A stretch of 64,000 nucleotides of DNA from Isoetes taiwanensis. Lineage: Eukaryota; Streptophyta; Lycopodiopsida; Isoetales; Isoetaceae. Below are positions 32,925 through 45,061 of the stretch, piece after piece. The position numbers were made by a program, and so were the translations under genes. Numbering within the stretch: the first letter of the stretch is position 1; each line of letters begins with the position of its first letter. A model generated the notes under the pieces. The model ran no database searches, was not told the DNA's origin, and saw only the letters and a list, made by a program, of their open reading frames with translations. The stretch covers positions 143,206 through 207,205 of the forward strand of contig JAJEKV010000430.1 in assembly GCA_021234155.1 (NCBI GenBank). Direction: 5' to 3'.

Positions 32925-33745
32925 AACTTCAACATGCCACCTAGGCTTCAACATGCCACCTAGGCTAAAACATGCCAAGGTGGCTCAAACATGCCACCTA
33001 GGCTCCAACATACCACCTACGCTCAAACATGCCAAGCTGGCTCAAACATGCCACATGGGCTCCAACATGCCACCTAGGCTCCAACATGCCAAGGTGGCTC
33101 AAACATGCCATGTCGGCTCCAAGATGCCACCTAGGCTCCATCATGTCAAGGTGGCTCAAACATGGCAAGGTGGTCAAACATGCCACGTGGTTCAACATGC
33201 CACCTAGGCTCCAACATGCAAGGTGGCTCCAACATGCCACCTATGCTCAAATATGCCAAGGTGGGTCAAACATGCCGCAGCGAGGGCTCCAACATGCCAC
33301 CTAGGCTCAAACATGCCAAGGTGGCTCACAACATGCCACCCGGGGCTCCAACATGCCAAGTTGGCTCCAACATGCCACCTAGGCTCAAACATGCCAAGGT
33401 GGCTAAAACATGCCAAGGTGGCTCAAACATGGCAAGATGGCTCAAACATGCCACGTGGCTCCAACATGCCACCTAGGCTCCAACATGCAAGGTGGCCCAA
33501 GCATGCCACTTAGGCTCCAATATGCCACCTAGGATAAAACATGCCAAGGTGGCTGAAACATACCACGCGGGCTCCAACATGCCAAGGTGGCTCAAACATG
33601 CCATCTAGGCTCCAACATGCCACCTAGGCTCCAGCGTGCCACCTAGGCTTCAACATGCGAAGGTGGCTCAAACATGCCATACGGGCTCCAACATGCCACC
33701 TAGGTTTCAACATGGCAAAGTGGCTCAAACATGCCACGCGGGCTA
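32925..33745. repeat. 19-bp satellite array, second block
   Basis: Same alternating AACATGCCACCTAGGCTCC / AACATGCCAAGGTGGCTCA units as at 14,350-15,490, about 42 copies, same orientation. Open frames across it (32,908-33,513 and others) are repeat artefacts. Confidence 0.95.
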
Positions 33746-34463
33746 AAGATTAATATATGTAGTGCCGAGAGATGGATGGCCTAGATCTCGGTCGAGTGCG
33801 ATCACCGCGATTATAATCCCTCTTGGTTGAAGTAATGGGATGGACGGCATAGATTTTGGCCAAGATAAACAGCTGAGATTGCAATCCTTGTATTCTCGTC
33901 TTATTGGCCACATCATCTTTCCCATGCTACTTGTTGGTGCCAGAAGGGTAACGACATGCCCTGCCAAATTCTGGCCACTTGTGGCAAAAGGAGCAACTCG
34001 TAACATCGAAAATGAGATCATTTAACCGAGCATAGCCAAAAGGATGCACAACGTGATGATGGAACTGGAGAAATAGAGTAAAAGTGCCTAAATCAATGAA
34101 CATTATACTAAAGAATAAATAAACGGGTGCCTGACGTTGTCAGACATAAATAGTTGTATGTTAACTAAAATCACGCAGGTCTCATCCATCTTGGAGTGTT
34201 CAAAATGGTTGAAATTGCTTGTGAATAGTGGTAGTGTGAGATTGCCCAAACGACAATAAGCAATCGAGGTGGCTAAGATGTTGGCATAGTTGTTCTCTTT
34301 GTATTTATAGGAATTAGTAAACGGAGCATGATTCCAAAATTATAGTTGGAATGGGATTATATATACCTTCAAGCAACTCAATACTTTGTGCCTGTTATGT
34401 GTTTGGCTAAAATTCTACGTAATGTTATCTACACATTAGGTTTTATACGTTTGTGATAAAGTC
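33746..34463. other. Non-coding, no gene recognised
   Basis: AT-rich to mixed sequence. The 33,765-33,910 stretch (GATGGATGGCCTAGATCTCG, later GGATGGACGGCATAGAT) is distantly like the duplicated block at 34,464-34,640. Confidence 0.45.
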
Positions 34464-34760
34464 GGGCCTAGATGAACGGCCATGATCTTGATCTCCGTCC
34501 TGCGATTTTATTGGTTTTGTTTTTTAACGCTTCAGATTGACTGCAGCGGAGATGAGCGGTAAAGATCTTGATCCTCGTCCTCTGTTCTTATTAGCCCAAA
34601 ATTAACGGCTCAGATTGACCAGAGATGTTACGATCCCGCCATGCTTTCCCTCTCCACTCTCCAGCTATGGCGCATTCCCTCTCAAGCTATGGCGCCATCT
34701 TTCTCTCTCCAGCTATGGCGCATCTCTCCAGCTATGGCGCATCTATTCCGCCATTGCTTC
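34464..34760. repeat. ~90-bp duplication followed by CTATGGCGC repeats
   Basis: TGAACGGCCATGATCTTGAT...CCTCGTCCTC...TTATT recurs at 34,473 and 34,552. After it, AGCTATGGCGC recurs at about 34,661, 34,684, 34,711 and 34,730. The GC-rich character resembles a plant promoter or 5'UTR, but no supported ORF follows. Confidence 0.6.
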
Positions 34761-37174
34761 CCCTCTATGGTGCTATGGCGCTATGCCACTGCAGATTCCC
34801 CTAGGAGCGGTGCAAACAGAAAGCAGGGGACGGTGGGCGATCATTCCGGCATCTGGATTACAGAGATGAGCTGCAGTTTAGCACAATGGCAGACCTTGAA
34901 GCCCAACTAAAAGACTGAGGCAAATCGGCTGGAGTTGCTCAGCGGATTGTTATGAAGGCAGACCTATAAGCCTGTAGATGATCGAGAGAAGCAGTTATAG
35001 AAAATCTTGGAAGATGCAGGGGTAGCCGGTTATCTGCTCGGACCTGCTGGTCTCTATTTGGTGGCCGATTTCTGCTTCCCAGCATAGCTTAATAGACCTG
35101 CGTCCTTTCTGTACTTAAGGCTGGAAGAGGAGCGGCCGATCAGCTCAGATGAAGGCTGTCCCATTCAATATCATCGGCCCCAGCTACCATGTTGTTCCCT
35201 GCTACCATGTTGTTCCCTGCAAATCAGGAACTTGTGTTCTTTATCCAGTTCTACCGGATAAGATGCGACAGCCTTTGAGACTTGTCCAAATCAGGTAAGT
35301 CCAGTTTGTTTGTTTTTCACTGCTTAGCTTTTTCTAAAATCCTTTTTCTAAATTGTTTGTTTTGATCCAGACACAGATGTCTTCAATAGGGCAGGATTAC
35401 TTCCAAGAAAAGGGGTTTTCAAGTTCGTATTGAAAATTTAGTATAAGTAAGTTTACTTTCTTTCAAACTTGCGGCAGATGGCAAAACAGAGTCTGCTCTA
35501 GGTGTTTTTTCTGTATTCAATGCATTGAAAGTAGCTAAAATCAACACACTATTGCTGAAGGCAACACTGGCAGAAGCAAATTATTTTTGCTAAAAGACAA
35601 ATCCTCACAGACATTTGTATGCCTTAGACTTTTTATGTTTTACGATGTTACAGTGACAACAGTGGCCATTGGCACAGTCAACTATGCTACAGTACCGAGT
35701 CAATACCGGTTATATGAGTAACAGTGCTTTCAAATTATATTAATCTCATGTTTTGATACTTCACCGTTAATTTAATTATTCTGAACCTTTAACCATTAAT
35801 CAATTATGAGTTTTACTGATTTACCAATTAATGGAGAAACTTGTGATAGTTGGCTTGTGTCCCAAGTTGTCTATACCTTCTTATTACTATACCTTCTTAT
35901 TACTCATTGAATGTTTCAATGTAATGTTAAAATATTAGATTGCAATCTAATAATATTTGTCTTAATTTTTGGGCTTGATTCTTAAAGCCTTTCTTAAAAG
36001 GCTGTATTCATTTTGTTTGTGTTTGTATTCAAATTTTGCGGTGCTCTATATTTTGCAGATTGAAATTATCATTAGGCATAAAGAAAAAAGTAGGTGTGCT
36101 TTTTTTTTTTTAAAGAATTGGTGCCATGTGTCAAGGTTTGATTAGTTAAAAAGATATCCATGTATAAAGAATGAGCGCCACGTGTCAAAATTTGATTGCC
36201 TAAAAAGATGTCCACATGGAACCAAACATGTTGTTTTTGTAAACTTAAAAAAAGTCCACGGATATTTTATTTTAATTTTCTTGCAAAAACAACACTTGGA
36301 AACAACTAATTTAAAAAATAACGTGTCTACTTTTTAATAGCTACATATAATATTGAGGAAAACAATGTTTAAAAATAGCAATTATTTTTAGATGCTACAT
36401 GTGGATTTTCTTTAAAACTATGTATCTTTCTCTAAGAAAACAATGACAACTTTTAAAACTACAAGTAGAGGAAAAAATAAAAGTGATAGAAAAAAAAAAA
36501 GATCTGTCTTTTTACTTCTTCATGTAGTAATATCGTAAAATCTAATGCATGTACTTTTCAAAAAACAACGCATGACTTCTTAAAAAAACAACAGTGACAA
36601 AAAAAGAACCACACGTAGAAACAACTGATAAAAACAACAGTGCAAAAAAAGGACACGTTGACAAAAAATCACAAAAACTATGTCAATTTTTCCTACGCGT
36701 GGATTTTTCTGCCAAAAAACCACCGTGGAAAATTTCTGCCAAAAAACCACTGTCTCTTTGTGCAAATCCGGATAAACGGGCCACGTGGACTTTTGGGGCC
36801 ATTATGGTGTTGTTTTTGGCATAAAACAACACTTCCGTACAACTAAAAAACAACTGTGGACCAAAAATTGGGGTCAGTGTGATCTTTCCCAAATCGATTT
36901 GGGGAAGGATTGGGGGTGGAGGCCCAGCTTGCCCCCTTGGAATAGCAAGTCTCCTCTGGCCCAATCGATTTGGGCCAGGTGGCTCCCCCTATTGGCTAAT
37001 TAATATTATTAATTAGCCTAATTAGGTTAATTAAATTAACTAGTCTATGATTATTTAGTATAGCTAACATAAACCCCCTTTCTAATGTTAGCCCCTAATC
37101 CCCATTATAGTCCAAACATACCTAGTGATGTGTCTTAGTATTTATACGTATAGTGTATGAACACGAGGAACGTC
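34761..37174. other. Gene-like leader, then AT-rich DNA and likely chromovirus LTR
   Basis: 34,800-35,300 has balanced composition, an 18-bp tandem duplication ACCATGTTGTTCCCTGCT at about 35,187-35,220, and a good donor (CAGGTAAG near 35,294), so it could be a non-coding first exon. 35,300-36,480 is AT-rich. 36,480-36,780 is A-rich with repeated AACAACAGTG and GCCAAAAAACCAC blocks. The part left of 37,175 should include the 3' LTR of the second chromovirus; its far end could not be set. Confidence 0.35.
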
Positions 37175-37180
37175 ATATTC

Positions 37181-37193
37181 TACCCCCCCTTGG
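37181..37193 (-). promoter_or_regulatory. Polypurine tract of second chromovirus
   Basis: Minus strand CCAAGGGGGGGTA, preceded by GAGGATAACATTATT and followed six bases later by a TGACGTTCC LTR start. This is the typical plus-strand priming signal of Ty3/gypsy elements. A TATAAATA box (minus, about 37,136-37,144) lies just inside the LTR. Confidence 0.75.
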
Positions 37194-37576
37194 AATAATG
37201 TTATCCTCAGCATTGAACCTTATAGAGCAATACAACTATTAAAAAAATACAAGCACTTTATCATATAATAGAGAAGATTACAAGTAGATCATAAGTGATC
37301 AAAAGTTTTGGACCGAAGTACCTTCCTTCCATTCCTTCCATAGACCGATTGGTCTCCGTGGACGATAAAAGTACCTTCCTTCCTTCCTTCCTTCCACACT
37401 ATAATATAGAATACAAGTTAACATGCACAATAACAAGATCCTCAGTGGACCAAAAGGAACATACATAAGAAAGCACAACATGGCCCCTAAAGTGAGCCAT
37501 CAAAGAACTGCAGATGTCGTCGTTTGCACTACTCACCATTGGAGTTGGAATCGATAGCATCGTGGATAGTCCAATC

Positions 37577-38577
37577 CTAGCATTGCTGCATAAAGTCGGG
37601 GTAAGCCTTATCAAGGTCTTGTTTAAGGACCCAAGTGGCATCCTCGGTTGGCAACTGTTGGCACTTAACCAAGTATTGCAATATCTGGGTTCTTCTCGTT
37701 TTCTTATATGATCTGTCGAGAAGAGCTTCTGGAACAATTTCTAATTGTTCATCTGTCATTTCCAGAAGTGTTGGCATATCCAGAATCTCATGAGGATCCA
37801 GGATGTGCTTCTTCAAAAGGCTTACGTGGAAAACTTTATGGACCTTGAGATGGGCGGGCAAATTCAGCTTATAGGCGTGAAAACCTATTCGTTTGATGAT
37901 TGGAGAGGGTCCCCCCCATCGTGGTGCCAGTTTTTTGCAATTACCAATCTTGAGCTTGGCCTGCTTAATCTTGATCTTCAACCATACAGAATCAGCAACT
38001 TGAAACTCCCGTGACGTGGGGTGTTTGTCTGCTAGACTCTTTTGTCGACTTCGTGCTGCCAATAAATAACCGTGGACTTCTTCCACCAAGACATACATAT
38101 CAGTAAGCAACTGCTGTCAGACTGCCACCTTGGAAACCGGGTTATGCCACGTGTCTGGAGTAAGGCATTGATAGCCATAGGTAATCATAAAGAGCGACGT
38201 TTTTTAAGACTCCTGCTTAGTACTATTGTAGGGAAATTCCAATAAATGAATGTAACTTGTCCACTGAGATTGCTTATTCCAGACGTAATTGCATAACATA
38301 TCCTCAATAATGCGATTGGTATGCTCTGACTGCCCATCTATCTGAGGTGATACGTGGTACTCATGGAGAGCTTGGTTTGTATAGTGCTAAAGAAGTCCTT
38401 CCAAAAAGCACTAACAAACATAGGATCACAATCCGAAATAATGGTTCGTGGCATCCCCATGAATCTCTTTGGAAAATAAGAGTGTCGTATCCAAAGCAGT
38501 GTCGATGGTGCGACATGGCAAGAAATGCGCCATCTTAGAAAGCTTGTCGACTACCACCATCAAGACATCAATATCTA
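37577..38577 (-). pseudogene. Integrase core end, C-terminal domain and chromodomain
   Basis: From 38,577: DVLMVVVDKLSKMAHF, FLPCRTIDTALDT, then a PQIDGQSEHTNRIIEDML block with the catalytic Glu, then YLPLLEF-like sequence. An intact 177-residue frame (38,110-37,577) carries NCKKLAPRWGGPSPIIKR, YKLNLPAHLKVHKVFHVSLL and ILDPHEILD. It then has the chromodomain tail IVPEALLDRSYKKTR, ILQYLVKC, LPTEDATWVLKQDLDKAYP. This is the cleanest chromodomain in the window. The W of EDATW, part of the methyl-lysine cage in canonical chromodomains, is present. Confidence 0.9.
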
Positions 38578-39439
38578 GCATTATAATATGGGGTTTTTTT
38601 GTGGTTTTATATGGTTTTCATATGATTTCATGGGCGTATTGCACGAGGCATATTAATCAGTACATCTAGAGTGCACCAAGTTTTTGCATGCAATTTGTGC
38701 AATTTTTGTTTCATCCTCCTCAATGGTTAAGATCAGATCAGAGGGCTTACAAAGAAAGCCCTCTTTTAATTCAAAAAGATCCAAGGGCTTATAATAAGAG
38801 CTCTTTTCTCATGAGATTCGAGACAGTCGGAATTAGGGCACGGTTAGGGTTTGTGGAATCGATGGTAGCTGCTTACTTGGAGTCATGCATAGCCGATGGA
38901 ATAGGGCGATCTCAGGGCCGATTCTAACTGTGGTGTTGCAGCAAGAAGGCATCTTCGTCCTTGGCAGTTGAGAGGGAGTCTTTGTTGCCCAAAACCTTGT
39001 TTTCAAGTTTTTTCAGTTCTCTCTTCTTCTTTTTTGATTGCATCTTCGTCCTTGCTTCCCAAAACCTTGTTTTCAAGATGTGCTTTCGGTTCCCTCCATT
39101 TTGATTGCATCTTCGTCGAAACCTTTTGTTCATGTTAATGCCAGTTTCATACAAGACTTCGATGACTGGTCATAGCAGGCAACCATTACAAGCCTTTGTT
39201 TCTGTTATTTAGAAGAGAGAAGATCTCTCTTCAGAATTGAGTTGTCTATTACGATGGTAGAAAAAGATGCTATTTAGCATAAGTTTTTCAACGGTCGAGT
39301 CTAATACATCGGACCTAGAAGCCACACAATCTTCATCAAGCATCTGGATGTAAACTCTTGCTGCAAACGATTGTTTTTATGTATCCACTCTTTCAGTGAA
39401 ACTGAGGGAAAGGGAATGTCCAGGCATGCAATCATCTTA
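38578..39439. other. Left part of the DNA inserted in the second chromovirus
   Basis: Not retroelement coding. Holds a degenerate tandem repeat at about 38,945-39,125, in which TTGCATCTTCGTC and CCCAAAACCTTGTTTTCAAG recur with ~60-100-bp spacing. No gene recognised. Confidence 0.5.
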
Positions 39440-40223
39440 CACTACTAGAGAACGGGCTATTAGCGACTTCGGTTTGCGACGATGGCAAACGCCGACGCCG
39501 CAAAATAATCGCGCGCTGCTCTTAAAAGGTCGCTAAGATTTTTTCACGACGCCGCGATAAAGCGACGTACACGCCGCATTACAAACGCTCAAGCAGACGC
39601 CGCATCGGCCTACGTTGCAAACAAAGAACGCGACCACGCCGAACCGCAACGCCGCCATCGCCAGATGGGCAACGCCAGAACGCCGCTATACAACGCCGAC
39701 GCCGCATATGAAACGTCCGGACGAGTGCGCGACGCCATCGCTGTAAAGCGACGGGACACGCTATGGTCAACGCCTATCGTAACACACGCGACGCCATGTC
39801 AAGGTGCGACGCGCGGTAATGCTTTATGTGCGACGCCATGTCCGATAATGCTATTTTTAGTAAAACCCTAATAAAACCCGAGACCTATTTTCTTTTTGTA
39901 TGCTTGGCTTGCACCTAGAAGAGCCTTCTATTAATGGATGATAGCGCTCTCAACCCCAAGCACGTGAGAAATTTTTAGAAAGTGCAATGAGAGAAGAACA
40001 AGAAACACTAGAGGGTGCTCCCCTTCTTCGAGAGTTTCGCGGGCGAGGAGGATATGTTAGAAGCTCTTAATCCCGATGTTGATTTGGATGATTTAGAATA
40101 CGAGGAAGATGTTGGTGATGGAGGACGTATTACATGACTATTATGGTAATGATCCCATGATGGTGGAGGCAAGAGACAAATCTATTTCCGTGCTCTCAAA
40201 CATCAAGATTGTCCGCTTGTTTG

Positions 40224-40740
40224 TTAATTCTCAATTTACAAACTAAGTATGGATGGAGCAACACAAGTGTGTCCGACCTTTTAAGGTATGCAACTTGACT
40301 AATTTGTTTGTTGATTAGTATGGGCTTTTCTTTACTATCTTATCAATAATCGTTATATGTTGGACCTGCCTTTCATGGTATTAGCAACAATTATTAATTG
40401 GTCATTTATCATATTGGTTATGTAGGTTATTGCACGAGAAGATCCTTCCGTAAGGGAATAGTTTACCCTACCATCGAGATGATGTGAAGAAGATTATTCA
40501 GCAACCGGGCCTTGGTTACAAGAGCATTCATGCATGTCCAAATGATTGCATGATCTTCTATCCTCTTGAAACATTTAGCAAAACTACGCATTGTATGGTG
40601 TGCAATGCCTCTAGGTACAAAAATGATATGCAAGGTAAGAACGTACCTGAGAAGATGGTTCGCCATTTCCCATTGCTTCCTAGGCAATGGTTCGGCATTG
40701 TTGTGCAGATGGTAGTCACATGTTTTATGAAATTGCGCAA
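40224..40740 (+). pseudogene. CACTA TNP2-like transposase, N-terminal fragment
   Basis: Exon 1 (40,224-40,285) reads LILNLQTKYGWSNTSVSDLL and ends at a GT donor. After an intron, 40,425-40,740 gives DDVKKIIQQPGLGYKSIHAC, PNDCMIFYPLETF, CMVCNASRYKND and a VPEKMVRHFPLLPRQWFG end. This is the diagnostic YekIHACpNDC...CPvCg.sRY...vP.Kv.ryFPLiPR block of Transposase_21-type CACTA enzymes. Downstream catalytic blocks could not be recognised in 40,740-44,600, so the enzyme is probably inactive. Confidence 0.85.
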
Positions 40741-43443
40741 GAAATCATATTATATATCATTATGGTCTATATTAAGATGTATTATTGTCTGCTGATGATT
40801 GAGGTTAACCGCTTAGTTCACTTTGATCGATGGCGATAGGTCTCAGCGTTCAAGTCCTCGTGATAGACATGCAATATAAAGTGAATGGGGACCAGACTAT
40901 AAATAAACCTTAGTGTAATGGTGTGTGCATCTCTAGACATGTTGCAATTGTTGCAATATAAAGTTAATGGGCAAAAGAAACAAAGAAGGGGCTTGAGTGT
41001 CGCTTCTAGTTCAAAAGATCCGCTTATAGCATCCGGGCATTTTCGTAAGCCTATTCAGGTTGTGGTGGTGAGAGTAAATAGCAGCTGAAGTTGCTTTCTT
41101 TTTGTTCATTACATGCCGCTGTATTGTTCTTATATAGTTGTGTTTCCCATTTTTCATTTGCATGGATGGCAAGCTCGGGGACATTTCGCCGTGTGATGCA
41201 TTATGGGACCGATTAACTTTGGTGGGGTTCAAACCCCATGCTTCATCTTCCTTGGCTCTTGAGATTTCATTTTCTCGGCCGGTCTGCTCATGATAGGTTG
41301 ATGTGTTGGATCGCCTAAGACACATTTGCATTTCCTCAGTCCATCCATGTTTCGAAGTTGAAGTGCTTTCGGTTACATTTCAACTATCCTTTTCAGCCAT
41401 AGTGCCCTTTTCATGTTGCTTTTGTGTCTGTTATGTTGATGTGTGGCAGGAAGAGCAGCTTCTCTCGACCATGCTAACATGTAACATAAAGGACGAAAGT
41501 GTTGCATAGATGTCGCCCCGACGGCAAGGTAGTGAGCGATGTGCATCATGTCCATGTACTTTTGATGGCTATTTCCATGTCAGAAATATTTCTAACTATA
41601 GAAACAAAATCTTTAGCATTGTCGTTTGGAAAAGTGTAGATGCAACATTTGTAAGCATCATTTCTCGTAAACTCAGAGCCTTTGTGTTATATGTTCACCG
41701 TGTTCAATACCGCTGTAGGAGTTTGTGTTAGAGTAATGAAAAGACTTCACGAAAATCTCCGTGGAAGGTACTTCTTCGCTTGGATCCCGTGGTAATGATT
41801 GATTGTATGATCGACTTCTACACCTTTCCATCCTTTGCATTCATAGTGTTCTCCTCACGTTTATCTGTCTGTTATATGCACGCATGACAGTTCCCGTAGT
41901 CCTAAGGTGATGAACAATCTATACATTTCTATGTCAGCTTGAAGTGACTATGGTCTTGAAACCTTAGGGCCGGTGTGGATATTGGGTTTTGATCCCATCT
42001 TCAATTTGGCCCTATGGCCAAGGTTGAAGGATATGGTATATTCTCCGTATGTTCCCCGGGTTCTGATGGAGGAGTATAAGGATGGAACAAGAATATTCTT
42101 AATAATGGAGAAATATTATTATGATGTATAATCTAGACCTAACCCTAAGTTATCTTATTTTTCAATCGACAACAAAAAGCTTATCGGATTTGTTGAAGGG
42201 CTCGAGGAGAGGCCATGCAAAAGCAGCAAGTCATTGAGTTAAAATAGGCAACGGTTGAGATGGAGCATGTACTGATTGATCTCTTCTTTACTTATGGTCT
42301 CCGTGTTCTTATAAATGATGATATTTCCCGTTAGGGCTCAAATTGTCATAGAAGCACTTCAATGCAAGGAATGTTCCATGGATCTTGAGTGGTGTCGCAA
42401 GAAGGTACAATATGACTGCTACTAGTTTTAAGTAGGTGTAATTTTTGACAAGTATTTTTCGAGGTGTATATCCAAGTAAATATATACACTAATATCAAAG
42501 TTTCTTTTTTCCCTTCTTCGTGACAATAAAAGGAAAAAAGGGGGCAAACATTTTAACGACTTTTAAATTTCAAGGGGAAAGAAGGGGAAAAATTCTCACG
42601 CGGCTATTTTTCGCATTCTTTCATCCGATGATCTCTTGGCTATGGCGAAGGTTTAACCATCGAGGCTATGGCTTCAAAACCTTGGTATTTTTGTGAACTT
42701 CCTGAAAGCCCCGCTCAACTTTTAAGGTAGTAGATCATTTGGTCTTCTTTCCTCTTGCATTTATTTTGCTTCAGCCGCTGATCTTTAGTCTTCCTGGCCT
42801 GGCTTTTGTATACGATTTGGCGATGGAGCTTCCCTTTGACATCTTCATAGCCACGGGCGGCATGTGCCATCTTAGATTTAGAGAGATGATTTTGGTAGCT
42901 AAATCGGGGTTAAGACTCATAATTGAAATATTGCTCAAAATATGCGGAAGGGTCCCCGCTTTATACATTTTGGATTTTGCTGGCCGCTTTTTGTGGTAGC
43001 GATTCTATCCTGAACTCCTCGTGTTAATGTTAACAGTTTCTTTGATCTTTTGGCATGCATGATTGATTCTCTCGATGATGATAAGCATCGAGTATGTCCG
43101 CCCGTAAAAGCTCGAGGAAGAGGGTGGTTCATAACGCCTTAGGTTGGTGGCATTTTAGATTCTTCAAAGAAACACGGGTGCCCATTCCGGCATAAATAGA
43201 TAACCGTGTAACCATGATGTGTCGTTATTTCATTTTTTTAAGGGTTAGTATATAGTGTGTGCCAAGGCGGCCCTGATTCCTATGGTTTTACTAAGGTTTG
43301 TTATGCATTACAAGAGGTGATGGTGCCGTTGGTAAAACTTGCATCCCGATCTCCAACAACACGCTTCCAACGTGTAGCTTTGAGACTTCTGCTTTACTTT
43401 TGGAATTATAGACATAGTTTCTTATTTAAGACACCAAAGCTAT

Positions 43444-43675
43444 GATCATCATGTTATAATCCGATTTTGAGTCTATGCCTAATGTTCTTTCTAGATTTGA
43501 GTCTAATGTTCTTTTCATGTTCTTGTTCTTAATGTTTCTTGTTCATGTTCTTAATGATCATCATGTTATAATCCGATTTTGAGTCTATGCCTAATGTTCT
43601 TTTTCTAGATTTGAGTCTAATGTTCTTTTCATGTTCTTTGTTCTTAATGTTTCTTGTTCATGTTCTTAATGTTTC
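43444..43675. repeat. 112-bp tandem duplication inside the CACTA element
   Basis: GATCATCATGTTATAATCCG at 43,444 and 43,556 starts two near-identical units rich in TTCTTGTTCATG. A third partial unit (TAATGTTCTTTCTAG) trails to about 43,720. Confidence 0.9.
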
Positions 43676-45061
43676 TTGTTCTTTTCATCATGCCTAATGT
43701 TCTTTCTAGATTTGAGTCTATGTGTATATGAGTTGCTCATATTTGATGTTCTCATGCTACCTTATCATGCTTAAAAATAATGGGCATGCTTTGCGTGACA
43801 AGAAGATTATAACAGATTTCACCCTAGTTATCGAGGGCAGATGTATTTCTCCCTCGCATTCCCTCTCATCAACAAGGTTAGTTATGAAAACATTTCTAAA
43901 AAGATGGTTATATGCTTAAATATTTGGCTTATAGACTAGTTTATATAGCATTCAATATGGTTTGATGGCAATATTGGTGTGCAAAGGGATTCCGTAATTG
44001 AGGCATTGCGCTCCTTCATTTTCTATTATTCTTGTTGGGATCTAAAATAGGCTAGATGAACTTTGAAGATACATTTCAGTTTTTATTTTTCTTGTTACAA
44101 AAATTGATTGTCCAAGTATTGCTATATTGTTAATATTGTTTATGCCGCCTTCTAGTATGCTTAAGTAAATTACAATGGATATTTAGGTGTTGAATCATAT
44201 TGACTTATTGCATGTCTATTTTTACATCTCCATGATGATAAGCGCTTGTTCTTCGACCATCATCTTGAGCTGCTCCAATAACCACCGCCAAGTAATGTCA
44301 AGCAGGTAATACTTAGATATTTTTTCCTTCAACTTTTAGAGAAGTTTAATCTTGCATTATCGGAGTTACAGTAATGTGAAAGCTGTCCTTAATGCAAATT
44401 TATTAAGATTGTCCTCCATTTAAAGTAGAAAAAAAACAGAAAAAATAAGCACAACTATTTGTTATTTGTTGTTTGTGCTATGGCTTGCTTTTTTACTTCT
44501 TATTTTCATGTCCGATTGAGTTTTTGGGTTCGATTCCCAAAAGGCTTTTGGAAACTTTGTATTGTTTTTAGATATAGTTTTTTAGAACTCGTGTCATTAT
44601 TTGAGAAAGACGCTATTTACTTTGTGAAGGACGTCTAGACGCTGCAAAAATATGTTGCACGACGTCGAAAACAACGCTTCATGGGTAACGAAATAGAACG
44701 AGATTAGAACGCCCTAGCCACATATTAACAACGCCTTAAAGATTTTTTTTACGACACGGTGAAGGACGTTTTGACGTTGTAAATATGTTGCACGACGTCG
44801 AAAACAACGCTTCATAGGTAACGTAAATAGAACGAGATTAGAACGCCCTAGCGACGATATAACAACGTTAAAGCGACGCCACGGACGCCGCGAAACATGA
44901 CGCTTCACCCGCGACGCGGACGCCCCGCGACGAATCCTAGGCGACGCCCTTTGCAACGCCCGCGGGCAACATTTGCAAGACGCCCCTCGCGCGACGCCCG
45001 ACGCCTCTAATACGCCATGTGACGCTGCTAACGACGCTAATAGCCCGCTCTCAGAGTAGTG

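Larger units (their letters stand above)
39440..45061 (+). mobile_element. CACTA (En/Spm-type) DNA transposon, complete ends
   Basis: 5,622 bp. Left end CACTACTAGAGAACGGGC and right end the complement of GCCCGCTCTCAGAGTAGTG, forming an imperfect ~28-bp terminal inverted repeat. A 3-bp target duplication TTA lies on both sides (39,437-39,439 and 45,062-45,064). Subterminal regions (39,470-39,850 and 44,620-45,040) are packed with GACGCC/ACGCCGC repeats in both orientations, the usual transposase-binding architecture. It carries a TNP2-like transposase remnant. It sits in the insert that splits the second chromovirus, so it is younger than that element. Confidence 0.92.
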
